Origin: Gallionella sp. UBA4121 | Lineage (GTDB): Bacteria > Pseudomonadota > Gammaproteobacteria > Burkholderiales > Gallionellaceae | DNA length: 64,000 nt | Reading direction: 5' to 3' | Assembly (NCBI GenBank): GCA_002381565.1 | Contig: DFWZ01000029.1 | Span: forward strand, 1-64,000 | In this document: piece by piece, positions 1-8,703 of the stretch | Layout of the letters: every line of letters begins with the position of its first letter | How positions within the stretch are numbered: the first letter of the stretch is position 1 | Notes under the pieces: generated by a model | Databases searched by the model: none | What the model was told of the DNA's origin: nothing | What the model saw: the letters and a program-made list of their open reading frames with translations, nothing else | Translations under genes and position numbers: made by a program

Positions 1-552
1 GGCGCGGCAGCGGCTTTCGAGGCGGCGCTCAGCAATCAGCTCTGGCTGTTGCTAGCGGCGGTGGCGACCATGTACATCGTGCTCGGCGTGCTGTATGAAA
101 GCTTTGTCCATCCGGTCACGATTTTGTCTACCCTGCCCTCCGCCGGCATCGGCGCACTGCTGGCCTTGATGTTGTCGGGCAACAGTCTGACGGTGATCGC
201 CATTATCGGCATCATCCTGCTGATCGGCATCGTGCAGAAAAACGCCATCATGATGGTGGACTTCGCACTTGATGCGCAGCGCAATGGGGGACTGTCGCCG
301 GCGGACGCCATCTTACAGGCGGCACAATTGAGATTAAGGCCGATACTGATGACTACCTTCGCAGCCCTGTTCGGTGCGATACCGCTGATCATAGGCGGCG
401 GCATGGGAGCCGAACTGCGCCAGCCGCTCGGCATCACGCTGGTCGGCGGTTTACTGCTGTCGCAGCTGCTCACCCTGTTCACCACGCCCGTGATTTACCT
501 GGCCTTTGACCGTCTGGCAGCGCGCTTTGCCGGCGCAGAGACAGCAAAGTGA
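1..552 (+). CDS. mdtB: RND efflux transporter inner-membrane subunit, MdtB/MuxB type (3' end only)
   Basis: This is the C-terminal part of a resistance-nodulation-division pump protomer. The reading frame is open from the first base of the window, so the gene starts outside it. The visible 183 residues hold the last transmembrane helices, with the family-typical stretches [18 protein letters not shown] and [15 protein letters not shown]. In MdtABC/MuxABC pumps two different RND proteins form a mixed trimer that uses proton import to push substrates through a periplasmic adaptor to an outer-membrane channel. The stop overlaps the GTG start of the next RND gene (GTGA, 549-552), indicating translational coupling. 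The adaptor gene (mdtA) should lie just upstream of the window. The B-subunit assignment rests on position before a second, full-length RND gene; substrates cannot be told from sequence. Confidence 0.88.
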   Translation, partial: GAAAAFEAALSNQLWLLLAAVATMYIVLGVLYESFVHPVTILSTLPSAGIGALLALMLSGNSLTVIAIIGIILLIGIVQKNAIMMVDFALDAQRNGGLSPADAILQAAQLRLRPILMTTFAALFGAIPLIIGGGMGAELRQPLGITLVGGLLLSQLLTLFTTPVIYLAFDRLAARFAGAETAK

Positions 553-3500
553 ACTTTTCCGCACCCTTCATCCGGCGCCCCATCGGAACCACGCTGCTGG
601 CGCTGGCCGTGCTGCTGGCGGGCGCGATCGCCTTCAGGCTGTTGCCGGTGTCACCCCTGCCGCAAGTGGATTTTCCGACGATTAATGTTAACGCCAGCCT
701 GCCGGGCGCCAGCCCCGATGTGATGGCCGCGACCGTCGCGACCCCGCTGGAGCGCGCGCTGGGACGCATCGCAGGCATTTCGGAAATGACTTCTTCGAGC
801 TCGCTGGGTTCGACCAATGTCACCATCCAGTTCGATCTGTCCAAGGACATCAACACGGCCGCACGCGAAGTACAGGCCGCCATCAATGCCGCGCGGCCAT
901 TGCTGCCGACAGGCATGGTGGGCAACCCGACCTACCGCAAGGTCAACCCGGCGGATGCACCCATCATGATTTTGTCGCTGACATCGAAAGGCATGTCGGT
1001 CAGCCAGATGTACGATGCCGCCTCGACCATACTGGCGCAGAAAATCTCCCAGCTGCCGGGTGTCGGCCAGGTAACCGTGGGCGGAGGCGCGCTGCCCGCC
1101 GTGCGCGTCGATCTCGATCTCGATCAGATCAACAACATGGGATTGAGCCTGGAACAGATCCGTCAGTCCATCGCGACCAGCAATATCAACGCGCCCAAGG
1201 GTGCGCTGGAAGATGCGAGCCATCGCTGGCAGTTGCAGGCCAATGACCAGCTCACGACTCCCGCAGAATACAGCAGGCTGATCGTCGCATACGTTGCCGG
1301 CGTACCGGTACGTCTGGATCAGGTAGCGCATGTCAGTCAGAACTCGCAGAACGTGCGCAACATGGGCATGTCCAACGGCCAGCCTTCGGTGCAGCTGATC
1401 ATCTCCCGACAGCCGGGGGCCAATATCATCGACGCGGTGGAAGCGATCGAGGCGGAACTTCCCACGCTAAGTGCGTCGATTCCGCAGGCCATACATATCA
1501 ACGTGATGATGGACCGCACCGTGACCATCCGCGCCTCGTTGCACGATTCAGAAAGCACGCTGCTGCTGTCAGTGGCACTGGTGGCGCTGGTGGTTTTCGT
1601 ATTCCTGCGCGACTGGCGCGCCACGCTGATCCCCGCCATCGCGGTGCCGATTTCGCTGGTCGGCACGTTTGCCGCGATGTATCTGCTCGATTACAGCCTG
1701 GATAACCTGTCGTTAATGGCGCTGATCGTCGCCACCGGATTTGTAGTGGATGATGCGGTGGTGGTGCTGGAAAACATCATGCGGCACGTCGAAGCGGGTG
1801 TGCCACCCAGGCAGGCAGCGCTGCGCGGCGCACATGAAGTGGGTTTTACGGTGTTGTCGATGAGCCTCTCACTCGTGGCGGTATTTTTACCGGTATTGCT
1901 GATGGGCGGCATCATCGGTCGACTGTTCCGTGAGTTTGCCGCCACCCTGTCCATCGCGATTTTCATCTCGCTGATCGTCTCGCTGACCGTGACGCCGATG
2001 CTCGCGTCCCGCCTGCTGAAACCCAAAAGCAGTACACCGCCCGGCCGGCTGGCGGCAATGGGTGAGCGGGGCTATGCCAGGCTGCTGCGCGGTTATGACA
2101 TCAGCCTGACCTGGTCGCTCAAACATAACTGGCTGATGCTGGCGGTATTTTTCGTAACCATTGCCTTCACGGTTCACTTGTACAAGGTCGTTCCCAAGGG
2201 ATTCTTCCCTACGCAAGATACGGGTCTGGTCATCGGCAACATACAGGCCGATCAGGCGATTTCATTTCAGGCCATGTCCAAAAAGCTCGAGCGCATCGTG
2301 GCCATCATCAAAACCGACCCGTCGGTGCAGAATATAGTGGCCTTTACCGGGGGCGGCGGCACAAACGGCGGCTTCATCTTCATGAGCCTGAAACCCTATA
2401 ATCAACGTCCGGATGCGACGGCCGTGATCGGCAAACTCAGGCGGGAGCTTAACGCCGTGCCCGGCGCACAGGTATTTCTGGCGCCCGTGCAGGACATCCG
2501 CGCAGGGGGTCGCCCGTCGCCCGCCCTCTACCAATATACCTTGCAGACTGGCGATTTGAACGAGCTGCGCCAGTGGGAACCCCGCGTGCTCGAAGCGTTC
2601 CGGCATATTCCGGGCTTAACCGACGTGAATACCGATCAGCAGAGCAAGGGCCTGCAGATCGAGCTGGTCATCAACCGGGAAGCCGCTGCGCGTTACGGCA
2701 TCTCGGTCAACACCATAGACCAGACGCTGAACGACGCCTTCGGCCAGCGGCTGATATCGACCATCTATGCGCCGCTGAACCAGTACCGCGTGGTCATGGA
2801 AGCAGATGATCAGTATCTGCAACACCCCGATGCGCTGGGCAGCATTTACCTGATAAGCGCCGCAGGACAGAAAGTTCCGCTGGCGGCGCTGGCACATTAT
2901 GAGATGGGCAATACGCCACTGGTCGTCAACCATCAGGGTCTGTTTGCCGCCTCGACGATTTCATTCAATCTCGAAAAAACGGTCTCACTGGGTCAGGCGC
3001 AACATCTGATTGAAGTGGCGATGGCACAAATCGGCCTGCCTGGCAGCGTTCAGGGCGGTTTTCAGGGTACCGCAAAACTCTTTCAGGACACGCTCAACAA
3101 CCAGCCCCTGTTCATTTTTACCGCGATTCTGGTCATCTACATCGTGCTGGGCATGCTGTATGAGAGCACCATCCACCCGCTGACGATACTGTCGACGTTG
3201 CCGTCGGCGGGGATGGGCGCGGTACTGGCGCTGATGCTGTTCCATACCGATTTTTCCATCATCGCGCTGATCGGCGTGTTTTTGCTGATAGGGATCGTCA
3301 AAAAGAACGCCATCCTGATGGTGGATTTCGCACTGCAAACAGAACGGGATACCGGCGCCAGCCCGAGTGACGCCATCCACCAGGCCTGTCTGCTGCGCCT
3401 GCGTCCCATACTGATGACTACGCTGGCCGCGCTCTTCACGGCCTTGCCGCTGGCAATGATCACCGGCAACGGTGCCGAACTGCGCCAGCCGCTGGGTATA

Positions 3501-3632
3501 GCCATCGCCGGCGGACTGATCGTCAGCCAGTTGCTCACCTTGTACACCACCCCGGTGATTTATCTGCAACTCGACAAGTTGCGCCACTGGGGGCGTCGCC
3601 GCTGGGCAAAACGTCTTGCAGCGCAAAACTAA
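549..3632 (+). CDS. mdtC: RND efflux transporter inner-membrane subunit, MdtC/MuxC type
   Basis: This is a full-length (1027 aa) RND proton/drug antiporter, the second partner of the heteromeric pump. It begins with GTG overlapping the previous stop. The N-terminus ([19 protein letters not shown]) is the usual first helix. The proton-relay pair of aspartates in helix 4 is present (about Asp401-Asp402, in [13 protein letters not shown]). Two large periplasmic loops separate the two six-helix halves, and the end repeats the [18 protein letters not shown] and [15 protein letters not shown] signatures seen in the upstream gene. With the downstream outer-membrane factor it forms an mdtBC-OMF operon like muxABC-opmB of Pseudomonas. 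The protein sits in the inner membrane. Substrate is unknown; relatives export novobiocin, bile salts or beta-lactams. No regulator gene lies within the visible part. Confidence 0.93.
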   Translation: MNFSAPFIRRPIGTTLLALAVLLAGAIAFRLLPVSPLPQVDFPTINVNASLPGASPDVMAATVATPLERALGRIAGISEMTSSSSLGSTNVTIQFDLSKDINTAAREVQAAINAARPLLPTGMVGNPTYRKVNPADAPIMILSLTSKGMSVSQMYDAASTILAQKISQLPGVGQVTVGGGALPAVRVDLDLDQINNMGLSLEQIRQSIATSNINAPKGALEDASHRWQLQANDQLTTPAEYSRLIVAYVAGVPVRLDQVAHVSQNSQNVRNMGMSNGQPSVQLIISRQPGANIIDAVEAIEAELPTLSASIPQAIHINVMMDRTVTIRASLHDSESTLLLSVALVALVVFVFLRDWRATLIPAIAVPISLVGTFAAMYLLDYSLDNLSLMALIVATGFVVDDAVVVLENIMRHVEAGVPPRQAALRGAHEVGFTVLSMSLSLVAVFLPVLLMGGIIGRLFREFAATLSIAIFISLIVSLTVTPMLASRLLKPKSSTPPGRLAAMGERGYARLLRGYDISLTWSLKHNWLMLAVFFVTIAFTVHLYKVVPKGFFPTQDTGLVIGNIQADQAISFQAMSKKLERIVAIIKTDPSVQNIVAFTGGGGTNGGFIFMSLKPYNQRPDATAVIGKLRRELNAVPGAQVFLAPVQDIRAGGRPSPALYQYTLQTGDLNELRQWEPRVLEAFRHIPGLTDVNTDQQSKGLQIELVINREAAARYGISVNTIDQTLNDAFGQRLISTIYAPLNQYRVVMEADDQYLQHPDALGSIYLISAAGQKVPLAALAHYEMGNTPLVVNHQGLFAASTISFNLEKTVSLGQAQHLIEVAMAQIGLPGSVQGGFQGTAKLFQDTLNNQPLFIFTAILVIYIVLGMLYESTIHPLTILSTLPSAGMGAVLALMLFHTDFSIIALIGVFLLIGIVKKNAILMVDFALQTERDTGASPSDAIHQACLLRLRPILMTTLAALFTALPLAMITGNGAELRQPLGIAIAGGLIVSQLLTLYTTPVIYLQLDKLRHWGRRRWAKRLAAQN

Positions 3633-3686
3633 TGGCAAATACCATGATAAAAGTCAGCATCACGCCTGCTTTTTAGGAGAAACCAA

Positions 3687-5126
3687 ATGAAAAAGCATCT
3701 GATTGTCGGCTTCACTGTTTTGCTGTCAGCCTGTGCAGTAGGGCCTGACTACAAGCGTCCGGCAATAGAAACACCCGCACAGTTCAAGGAAAACCGCGGC
3801 TGGGTGCAGACAGGCCCTGTTGCAGTGCAGGGGGCCTGGTGGACGGTGTTCAATGACGCGACGCTAAACACGCTGGAGCCGCGCGTTGCCAGCGCCAACC
3901 AGAGCCTGCGCGCCTCCTACTACACCTACCAGCAGGCGCTGGCGCTCACCGACGCGGCACGCGCCGCCGAGTTCCCCACGGTAGGTGCTACGGTTGCATC
4001 CAGCCGCACGTCTTCAGGAACGGGAAACAACATAGTAGGGACGGGCGCAAATACCACGGTTTCGGGAAAAACGGCGAGCTTCACCGCCAGCTGGGTTCCC
4101 GACTTATGGGGCAAAGTGCGACGTCAGGTCGAGGCTGACACAGCCAGCAGCGAAGCGAGTCTGGGTACACTGCGCGCCGCACAGCTCAGCCTGCAAGGTA
4201 CGCTGGCCCAGGATTATTTCCAGATTCGCCAGCTGGACAGCCAGACACAGCTGGCGCTGGATACGGTCGCGGCAGATGAAAAATTCCTGACCATCACGCA
4301 AAACCGTTACGCCGCAGGTGTCGCAACCCGGGCCGATGTGGCGCTGGCCGAGGGGCAGCTGGCCTCCGCACGGGTGCAGCGTGTCACGTTTGGCGTACAG
4401 CGCGCACAACTGGAACACGCAATTGCCGTACTGATCGGTGAGGCGCCATCCGATTTCAGCCTGCCCGCCATGCCCGGCATGCCCGAGCCTCATGCCATCC
4501 CTGCCGGATTGCCCTCGCAGCTGCTGCTGCGCCGTCCCGACCTGCAGGCTGCCGAGCGCCAGGTCGCAGCAGCCAATGCCCAGATCGGCGTTGCCAAATC
4601 AGCCTACTTTCCGGCGTTGACGCTCTCAGGGCAACGCGGCTGGCGCAGCTCCACCTTTACCAATCTGGTATCCGCGCCCAATCTGTTCTGGTCCATGGGG
4701 CCTTCGGTCGCGGAAACGCTGTTCGATGGCGGCGCGCGCAGCGCTCAGGTCGCACAAAGCCGCGCGGGTTACCAGATCGCGGTCGCGCAATATCGTCAAC
4801 TCGGCTTGCAGGCCTTGCAGCAGGTCGAGGATCAGCTTGTCGCATCGACTGTCCTCGCCGAAGAGGATAATTTGCAGCGGCAGGCCGTCACTGCGGCAGA
4901 GCGGTCGTTGCGTCTTGCGACCGACCAGTATAAGGCGGGTACCGTATCCTATCTGAATGTAGTCACCGCGCAGACGTCCGCCTATACTTCGCGTAATGCG
5001 GCGCTGCTGATTTCAGGTCAGCGCTTCACCGCCAGCGTGGCATTGATTCAGGCGCTGGGCGGGGGATGGGGCGATGAGATACAGCCCCTGCTGGGTGCAG
5101 ACGTGCAACCTGAACACACCGATTAA
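3687..5126 (+). CDS. outer-membrane efflux lipoprotein, NodT/OprM family
   Basis: This is an outer-membrane factor of 479 aa, the exit duct for the RND pump encoded just upstream (54 bp gap). A lipoprotein signal opens the protein, with lipobox L-S-A-C and the lipidated Cys at about residue 16, followed by the usual AVGPDYKRP start of NodT-type channels. Two repeated OEP domains are visible, each with long helical stretches rich in Ala and Gln; the conserved segment LLLRRPDLQAAERQVAAANA lies in the middle. An AGGAG ribosome site precedes the ATG. Such proteins form trimers with a beta barrel in the outer membrane and a periplasmic helical tunnel. Position and order match muxABC-opmB. The C-terminal tail is short and acidic. 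Confidence 0.92.
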   Translation: MKKHLIVGFTVLLSACAVGPDYKRPAIETPAQFKENRGWVQTGPVAVQGAWWTVFNDATLNTLEPRVASANQSLRASYYTYQQALALTDAARAAEFPTVGATVASSRTSSGTGNNIVGTGANTTVSGKTASFTASWVPDLWGKVRRQVEADTASSEASLGTLRAAQLSLQGTLAQDYFQIRQLDSQTQLALDTVAADEKFLTITQNRYAAGVATRADVALAEGQLASARVQRVTFGVQRAQLEHAIAVLIGEAPSDFSLPAMPGMPEPHAIPAGLPSQLLLRRPDLQAAERQVAAANAQIGVAKSAYFPALTLSGQRGWRSSTFTNLVSAPNLFWSMGPSVAETLFDGGARSAQVAQSRAGYQIAVAQYRQLGLQALQQVEDQLVASTVLAEEDNLQRQAVTAAERSLRLATDQYKAGTVSYLNVVTAQTSAYTSRNAALLISGQRFTASVALIQALGGGWGDEIQPLLGADVQPEHTD

Positions 5127-5162
5127 ACATTGAACCCAGATAGTTCATTAGCACAAAATTGC

Positions 5163-5330
5163 GTCATACCGGCGAAGGCCGGTATCCAGATGATTAACAA
5201 TTCCCCGCGCAAGTGGGACAACATCATGGTTTGGCTGTTCCTCGAAACTCGCCGTGATCGGTAATCGGCTCGTTTTGCCTGCTACGCAGAATATTTTTTA
5301 TGACTGGATTCCGGCTTTCGCCGGAATGAC
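5163..5330. repeat. inverted-repeat element, CCGG(C)GAAAGCCGG family (copy 1)
   Basis: Two imperfect palindromic arms (5163-5189 and 5304-5330) face each other across about 114 bp. Each arm is itself a hairpin built on CCGGCGAA-GCCGG and ends in GTCAT/ATGAC. The left arm carries a few substitutions relative to the right. The same arms recur at 6467-6607, so this is a dispersed family, probably a REP/BIME-like or MITE-like element. It fills most of the gap between the efflux operon and the aldo/keto reductase; hairpin arms could also act as transcript ends. Confidence 0.8.
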
Positions 5331-5421
5331 GGCCTGATGGATTATTTGGATTGAACTTTCAGTTGCTTGCGATCAGAAAAACGGCTTTCAGCCGATTACT
5401 TTCATCAAGGAGGATTTAGCC

Positions 5422-6456
5422 ATGCGATATCGTCTGTTAGGGAATACCGGTCTTTATGTTTCCGAACTGTGCCTGGGAACAATGACTTTCGGTAACAAAG
5501 GATTCTGGGAGGTCATGGGTGGCCTCAAACAACCGGAAGTTGATCTGCTGGTACGCGAAGCGTTCGAGCAGGGCATTAATTTTTTTGATACTGCCAATGT
5601 TTATTCGCTGGGCGAATCGGAAACACTGCTTGGCCAGGCATTCAAAAATATCGGACTGCCACGGGATGAAATTGTGGTCGCCACGAAATCCACCGGGATC
5701 ATGAATGAATCTCCCAACGGGAGAGGGCAATCGCGTTTTCATATTTACAACGAGGTCGATGCCAGCCTCAGGCGGCTGCAATTGGACCATATTGACCTCT
5801 ATCAGCTGCACGGATTCGACCCCTTGACGCCAATCGAGGAATCCCTGTCCGCGCTCAACGACCTCGTCAGGTCCGGAAAAATCCGTTACATCGGACTATG
5901 CAACATGGCGGCATGGCAGGTCATGAAAGCCCTGGGGGTTTCCAGAGCCCGCCACTGGAGCGAGTTCGCCAGCGTGCAGGCCTATTACTCCATCGCGGGG
6001 CGAGATATCGAGCGTGAAGTTTTCCCGCTGGTTCAGGACCAGAAGCTGGGACTGATGATCTGGAGCCCGCTGGCCGGCGGTTTCTTGTCGGGAAAGTACA
6101 AACGCGATCAGACGGCTCCCGCAGGCGCCCGCCGCACCGATTTCGATTTTCCGCCCTTGAATAAGGATATGGCTTTCAACTGCCTGGATGCGATGGAACC
6201 TGTCGCACAATCGCATGGCGTGTCGGTGGCTCAGGTGGCTTTGGCATGGATATTAAGCAAACAGCCGGTATCCTCCATCATCATCGGCGCACGCCGTATT
6301 GAACAACTGAAGGACAATCTTGCGGCCAGCAGACTGATCCTGTCGGACGCGGAGTTGAAGACGCTCAATGAAGTGAGCGCACTGTCACCGGAGTATCCCG
6401 GCTGGATGATCGCGCTCCAGGGGCAATACCGCGCCACGCCGCCGGAGAAAAAATAA
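5422..6456 (+). CDS. aldo/keto reductase
   Basis: This is an NAD(P)H-dependent oxidoreductase of 344 aa with the (beta/alpha)8 aldo/keto reductase fold. It probably reduces aldehydes or ketones in the cytoplasm. The catalytic tetrad can be placed: Asp and Tyr in FFDTANVYSLGESE, Lys in VATKST and His in LYQLHGFD. The C-terminal cofactor-binding segment is present (SSIIIGARRIEQLKDNLAA). The start follows a clear AGGAGG site 8-9 bases upstream. It most resembles the YajO/IolS-like group of bacterial AKRs, but the substrate cannot be read from sequence. It stands alone between two copies of the same inverted-repeat family, so operon partners give no hint. Confidence 0.92.
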   Translation: MRYRLLGNTGLYVSELCLGTMTFGNKGFWEVMGGLKQPEVDLLVREAFEQGINFFDTANVYSLGESETLLGQAFKNIGLPRDEIVVATKSTGIMNESPNGRGQSRFHIYNEVDASLRRLQLDHIDLYQLHGFDPLTPIEESLSALNDLVRSGKIRYIGLCNMAAWQVMKALGVSRARHWSEFASVQAYYSIAGRDIEREVFPLVQDQKLGLMIWSPLAGGFLSGKYKRDQTAPAGARRTDFDFPPLNKDMAFNCLDAMEPVAQSHGVSVAQVALAWILSKQPVSSIIIGARRIEQLKDNLAASRLILSDAELKTLNEVSALSPEYPGWMIALQGQYRATPPEKK

Positions 6457-6466
6457 CCCTTTTTAT

Positions 6467-6607
6467 GTCATTCCGGCGAAAGCCGGAATCCAGCAATAAA
6501 ATATTTCGCGAAGCGCCTGCCTGCCGCAGGCAGGAACAAACCCAAGGCATTGTCCCGCTTCCGCGGGAATTTATTGCACACTGGATTCCGGCTTTCGCCG
6601 GAATGAC
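6467..6607. repeat. inverted-repeat element, CCGGCGAAAGCCGG family (copy 2)
   Basis: A 141-bp element bounded by perfect 27-bp inverted arms (6467-6493 and 6581-6607), each of which is a hairpin. A third palindrome sits inside (6516-6534, arms CCTGCCTG/CAGGCAGG). It begins 11 bp after the aldo/keto reductase stop. The arms match the copy at 5163-5330, so the two copies flank that gene. No transposase is encoded; MITE-like or BIME-like is the best description. Confidence 0.85.
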
Positions 6608-6778
6608 AACGTTCATAGAGCATTATTTAAAAACAATAAGGTTGTAGTTGTAGTACTTTCAACAGTTAATTGCGACATAGCCTTTTAAAATGCATAGACC
6701 TCTGGCATGAAATGGTCTTGGAGGGTGCAGGCGTCACGTCAGGTAATATGCGCCCCTTCCATTGTCGATAACAGCCTC

Positions 6779-7678
6779 ATGCCTGCTTCCTTTATCCGCT
6801 GGTTACTGCCGCTGGCCCTTTTAATCCTGTCCGTTACCTGGGGGTACACCTGGGTTCTGGCCAAACAGGCATTAGCCTATGCCCCGCCTTTTGCTTTCGT
6901 GGCGGAACGCTGTGTCGGCGGCGCGCTGGCCCTGCTGCTGGCTGTCAAACTGATGGGTAAACCATTCAAGCTGATCGCACCCGGAGCCACGCTCGCCATA
7001 GGCCTGGCTCAGGTAACCGGTTTCATGGCATTTCAGACCTGGGCGCTGGTGGAAGGGGGACCTGGCAAGACAGCGGTTCTGGTCTTCACCATGCCCATCT
7101 GGACACTGATTATTGCCTGGCCGGTGCTGGGGGAGCGCATCAAAGGACGGCAGTGGCTGGCCGCACTGAGTACGCTGACAGGACTGGTGCTGATCATTGA
7201 ACCCTGGAACATGCATTCCAGCCTGCTGAGCAAATTCCTCGGTCTGATGGCAGCCCTTTGCTGGGCCATCGGCACCGTTCTGGTCAAGCGCCTGCGCGCT
7301 CGTCAGCAGGTCGATCTGCTGTCTCTGACCACCTGGCAGATGCTGATGGGCGCTGTGCCGCTTGTGCTGCTGGCGCTGGTGGTCCCGGAACATGCAACAA
7401 ACTGGTCCATGTCATACATCTGGATTCTGCTCTTCATGGCAGTCATCAGCACGGCCATGTGCTGGTGGCTGTGGATCACCATTCTGGATCGCGTACCCGC
7501 ATGGGAAGCCAGCCTGTCTGTACTCGGCACGCCAGTGGTGGCGATCATCTCCTCACGCCTGTTGCTGAATGAAGAATTCAAACTCAGCGAGCTGACCGGC
7601 ATTCTGCTCATCGGCTGTGGTCTGGCGCTGCTGTCACTGATAGGCTGGGCTGCCAGCCGCCGCAAGTCAATAAAATGA
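6779..7678 (+). CDS. EamA/DMT-family membrane transporter
   Basis: This is a drug/metabolite-superfamily permease with about ten transmembrane helices in two EamA repeats. Such proteins export amino acids, nucleosides or other small metabolites across the inner membrane. Characteristic features are the first helix containing SVTWGYTWVLAKQAL, the loop GGPGKTAVLVFTMPIW, and the second repeat ending GILLIGCGLALLSLIGW. The frame is open from an ATG at 6707, but the ATG at 6779 is preferred because it starts directly before the first membrane helix; the extra 24 residues have no family counterpart. No strong ribosome site precedes either start. The C-terminus is basic (SRRKSIK), fitting a cytoplasmic end. 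The substrate is unknown. Confidence 0.85.
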   Translation: MPASFIRWLLPLALLILSVTWGYTWVLAKQALAYAPPFAFVAERCVGGALALLLAVKLMGKPFKLIAPGATLAIGLAQVTGFMAFQTWALVEGGPGKTAVLVFTMPIWTLIIAWPVLGERIKGRQWLAALSTLTGLVLIIEPWNMHSSLLSKFLGLMAALCWAIGTVLVKRLRARQQVDLLSLTTWQMLMGAVPLVLLALVVPEHATNWSMSYIWILLFMAVISTAMCWWLWITILDRVPAWEASLSVLGTPVVAIISSRLLLNEEFKLSELTGILLIGCGLALLSLIGWAASRRKSIK

Positions 7679-8006
7679 TTTCTCACGCGGAGCCGCAAAG
7701 AAATATAAAGCATCAGATGTAGCCGTTCAAATTTGATCAGACACAAATTATCAGACTACTACTTTGCCTTCATGTATTACACCCCGAAAACCGGATACTC
7801 ACGACGGACTGTTATCGAAACACTGCGCACCTCCAAGGTGGAACATCTGATCGGCTGCTTTACTGCTGACAGCAGCCCATCAATTTTCATACTTTCATTT
7901 GTTTCAAGTCGCTGCTGTTGCCTCCGCCAGAAACAACGTCACCATGGTTAGGCACGAATAAAAGCATGAATAGCAGGGAATTGTGTTCTGGATAACCTAT
8001 CGAAAA
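7679..8006. other. intergenic stretch, no gene recognised
   Basis: About 330 bases between the EamA gene and the small membrane ORF. A 72-codon open frame (7733-7951, + strand) has no ribosome site, a Cys- and Ser-rich unpatterned product and no recognisable family. A GGCTGCT/AGCAGCC hairpin with an 11-base loop (7853-7877) is visible without a T-run. Nothing else can be supported. Confidence 0.5.
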
Positions 8007-8129
8007 TTACCTAAACCAACGGTCAACAGAAATAAGTAGCTTATCTATCCAACCGAGATGGGCGCAAACAAAAAATAACAATATGCCGAGGATTATTCCG
8101 GTTCCGAAAGATTGGGCTATCAAGCTCAT
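8007..8129 (-). CDS. small single-span membrane protein (40 aa), unrecognised
   Basis: This is a 40-codon open frame. Its ATG (8127-8129) overlaps the stop of the upstream gene as ATGA, and an AAGGAG site sits 6 bases before it, still inside that gene. The product begins MSLIAQSFGTG, continues with a strongly hydrophobic stretch (about residues 11-26, including ILGILLFFVCAHLG), and ends with a charged tail (DKLLISVDRWFR). It is therefore a probable single-span membrane peptide. The coupled start argues for real translation. It is probably made in fixed ratio with the four-helix protein upstream and may be its small subunit or regulator. I do not recognise the family. An alternative is a chance frame, but overlap, ribosome site and hydrophobic pattern together make this less likely. 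Confidence 0.6.
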   Translation of the reverse strand: MSLIAQSFGTGIILGILLFFVCAHLGWIDKLLISVDRWFR

Positions 8130-8581
8130 GACGTTTCTCCTTGTTCAATTATTGTTGTTAACGAATTACTATTCGAGAATTTGCGCGCATAGGAGCCCAC
8201 CAAAACTTCTTGAATAATTCCACCAAAATTAGATGCTTCTACAACTAGGATTACGCATGGGCCCCAATAGTAAAGGTTTAAATGGTAATAAAAATCCTGA
8301 CCATCATTGAAAACAAAAAGATACATATAGGCATAGGTAATGCATCGGACAAACAAAGGGGGGAGACAAGCAAGCCACTTTCCGCCTTTTTGACCATAAA
8401 TCTTTGCGACCAACATCCCTACTAAAAATGGCAGAACAAATATGTCCAAAATCCATGGGGCGGTGAAAGTTGCTATCCCTTTAAATATTTCAATATTTGC
8501 TCCGAGCAACCAGTCCCCTACAAAATTTAATAGCATTCCAGCTAGCACAGCAACTGTTCCTCTAACGAAAAGATTATTCAT
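8126..8581 (-). CDS. four-helix integral membrane protein of unknown function
   Basis: I do not recognise this 151-residue protein. Four hydrophobic segments are visible at about residues 7-28, 40-62, 68-91 and 103-127. Polar residues inside the membrane region are few (Glu in VEASNFGG), and the C-terminal 20 residues are polar. The ATG follows AGGGGGAG at good spacing. It is the first gene of a two-gene unit with the ATGA-coupled 40-aa membrane protein, and is transcribed divergently from a MocR-type regulator across a 122-bp gap with repeated CTGTAC half-sites. That arrangement is typical of a regulator controlling its neighbour. Base composition is more AT-rich than flanking genes, suggesting recent acquisition. 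A transport or membrane-stress role is possible, but no catalytic motif supports one. Confidence 0.75.
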   Translation of the reverse strand: MNNLFVRGTVAVLAGMLLNFVGDWLLGANIEIFKGIATFTAPWILDIFVLPFLVGMLVAKIYGQKGGKWLACLPPLFVRCITYAYMYLFVFNDGQDFYYHLNLYYWGPCVILVVEASNFGGIIQEVLVGSYARKFSNSNSLTTIIEQGETS

Positions 8582-8628
8582 CGTTAACTCCCCCTAAAAT
8601 GAAATTTGTCAGCAATTTGACATCCGCA

Positions 8629-8690
8629 CTGTACATAACAACCGCTTGACAATATAGGTACAGTTTGATCATTATTTGCACATACTGTAC
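8629..8690. promoter_or_regulatory. candidate MocR operator region: three CTGTAC/GTACAG half-sites
   Basis: The hexamer CTGTAC occurs at 8629-8634 and 8685-8690, and its complement GTACAG at 8658-8663. Spacings of 29 and 27 bp approach whole helical turns. A TTGACA (8646-8651) lies between the first two, but no good -10 is seen at 17 bp. MocR-type regulators are known to bind repeated half-sites in divergent gaps such as this one. Binding is inferred, not shown. Confidence 0.45.
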
Positions 8691-8703
8691 TGCTCTCATT
8701 TAC

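Noticed and set aside
7733..7951. 72-codon frame on the plus strand
   Set aside because: No ribosome site and an unpatterned Cys/Ser-rich product; probably chance.
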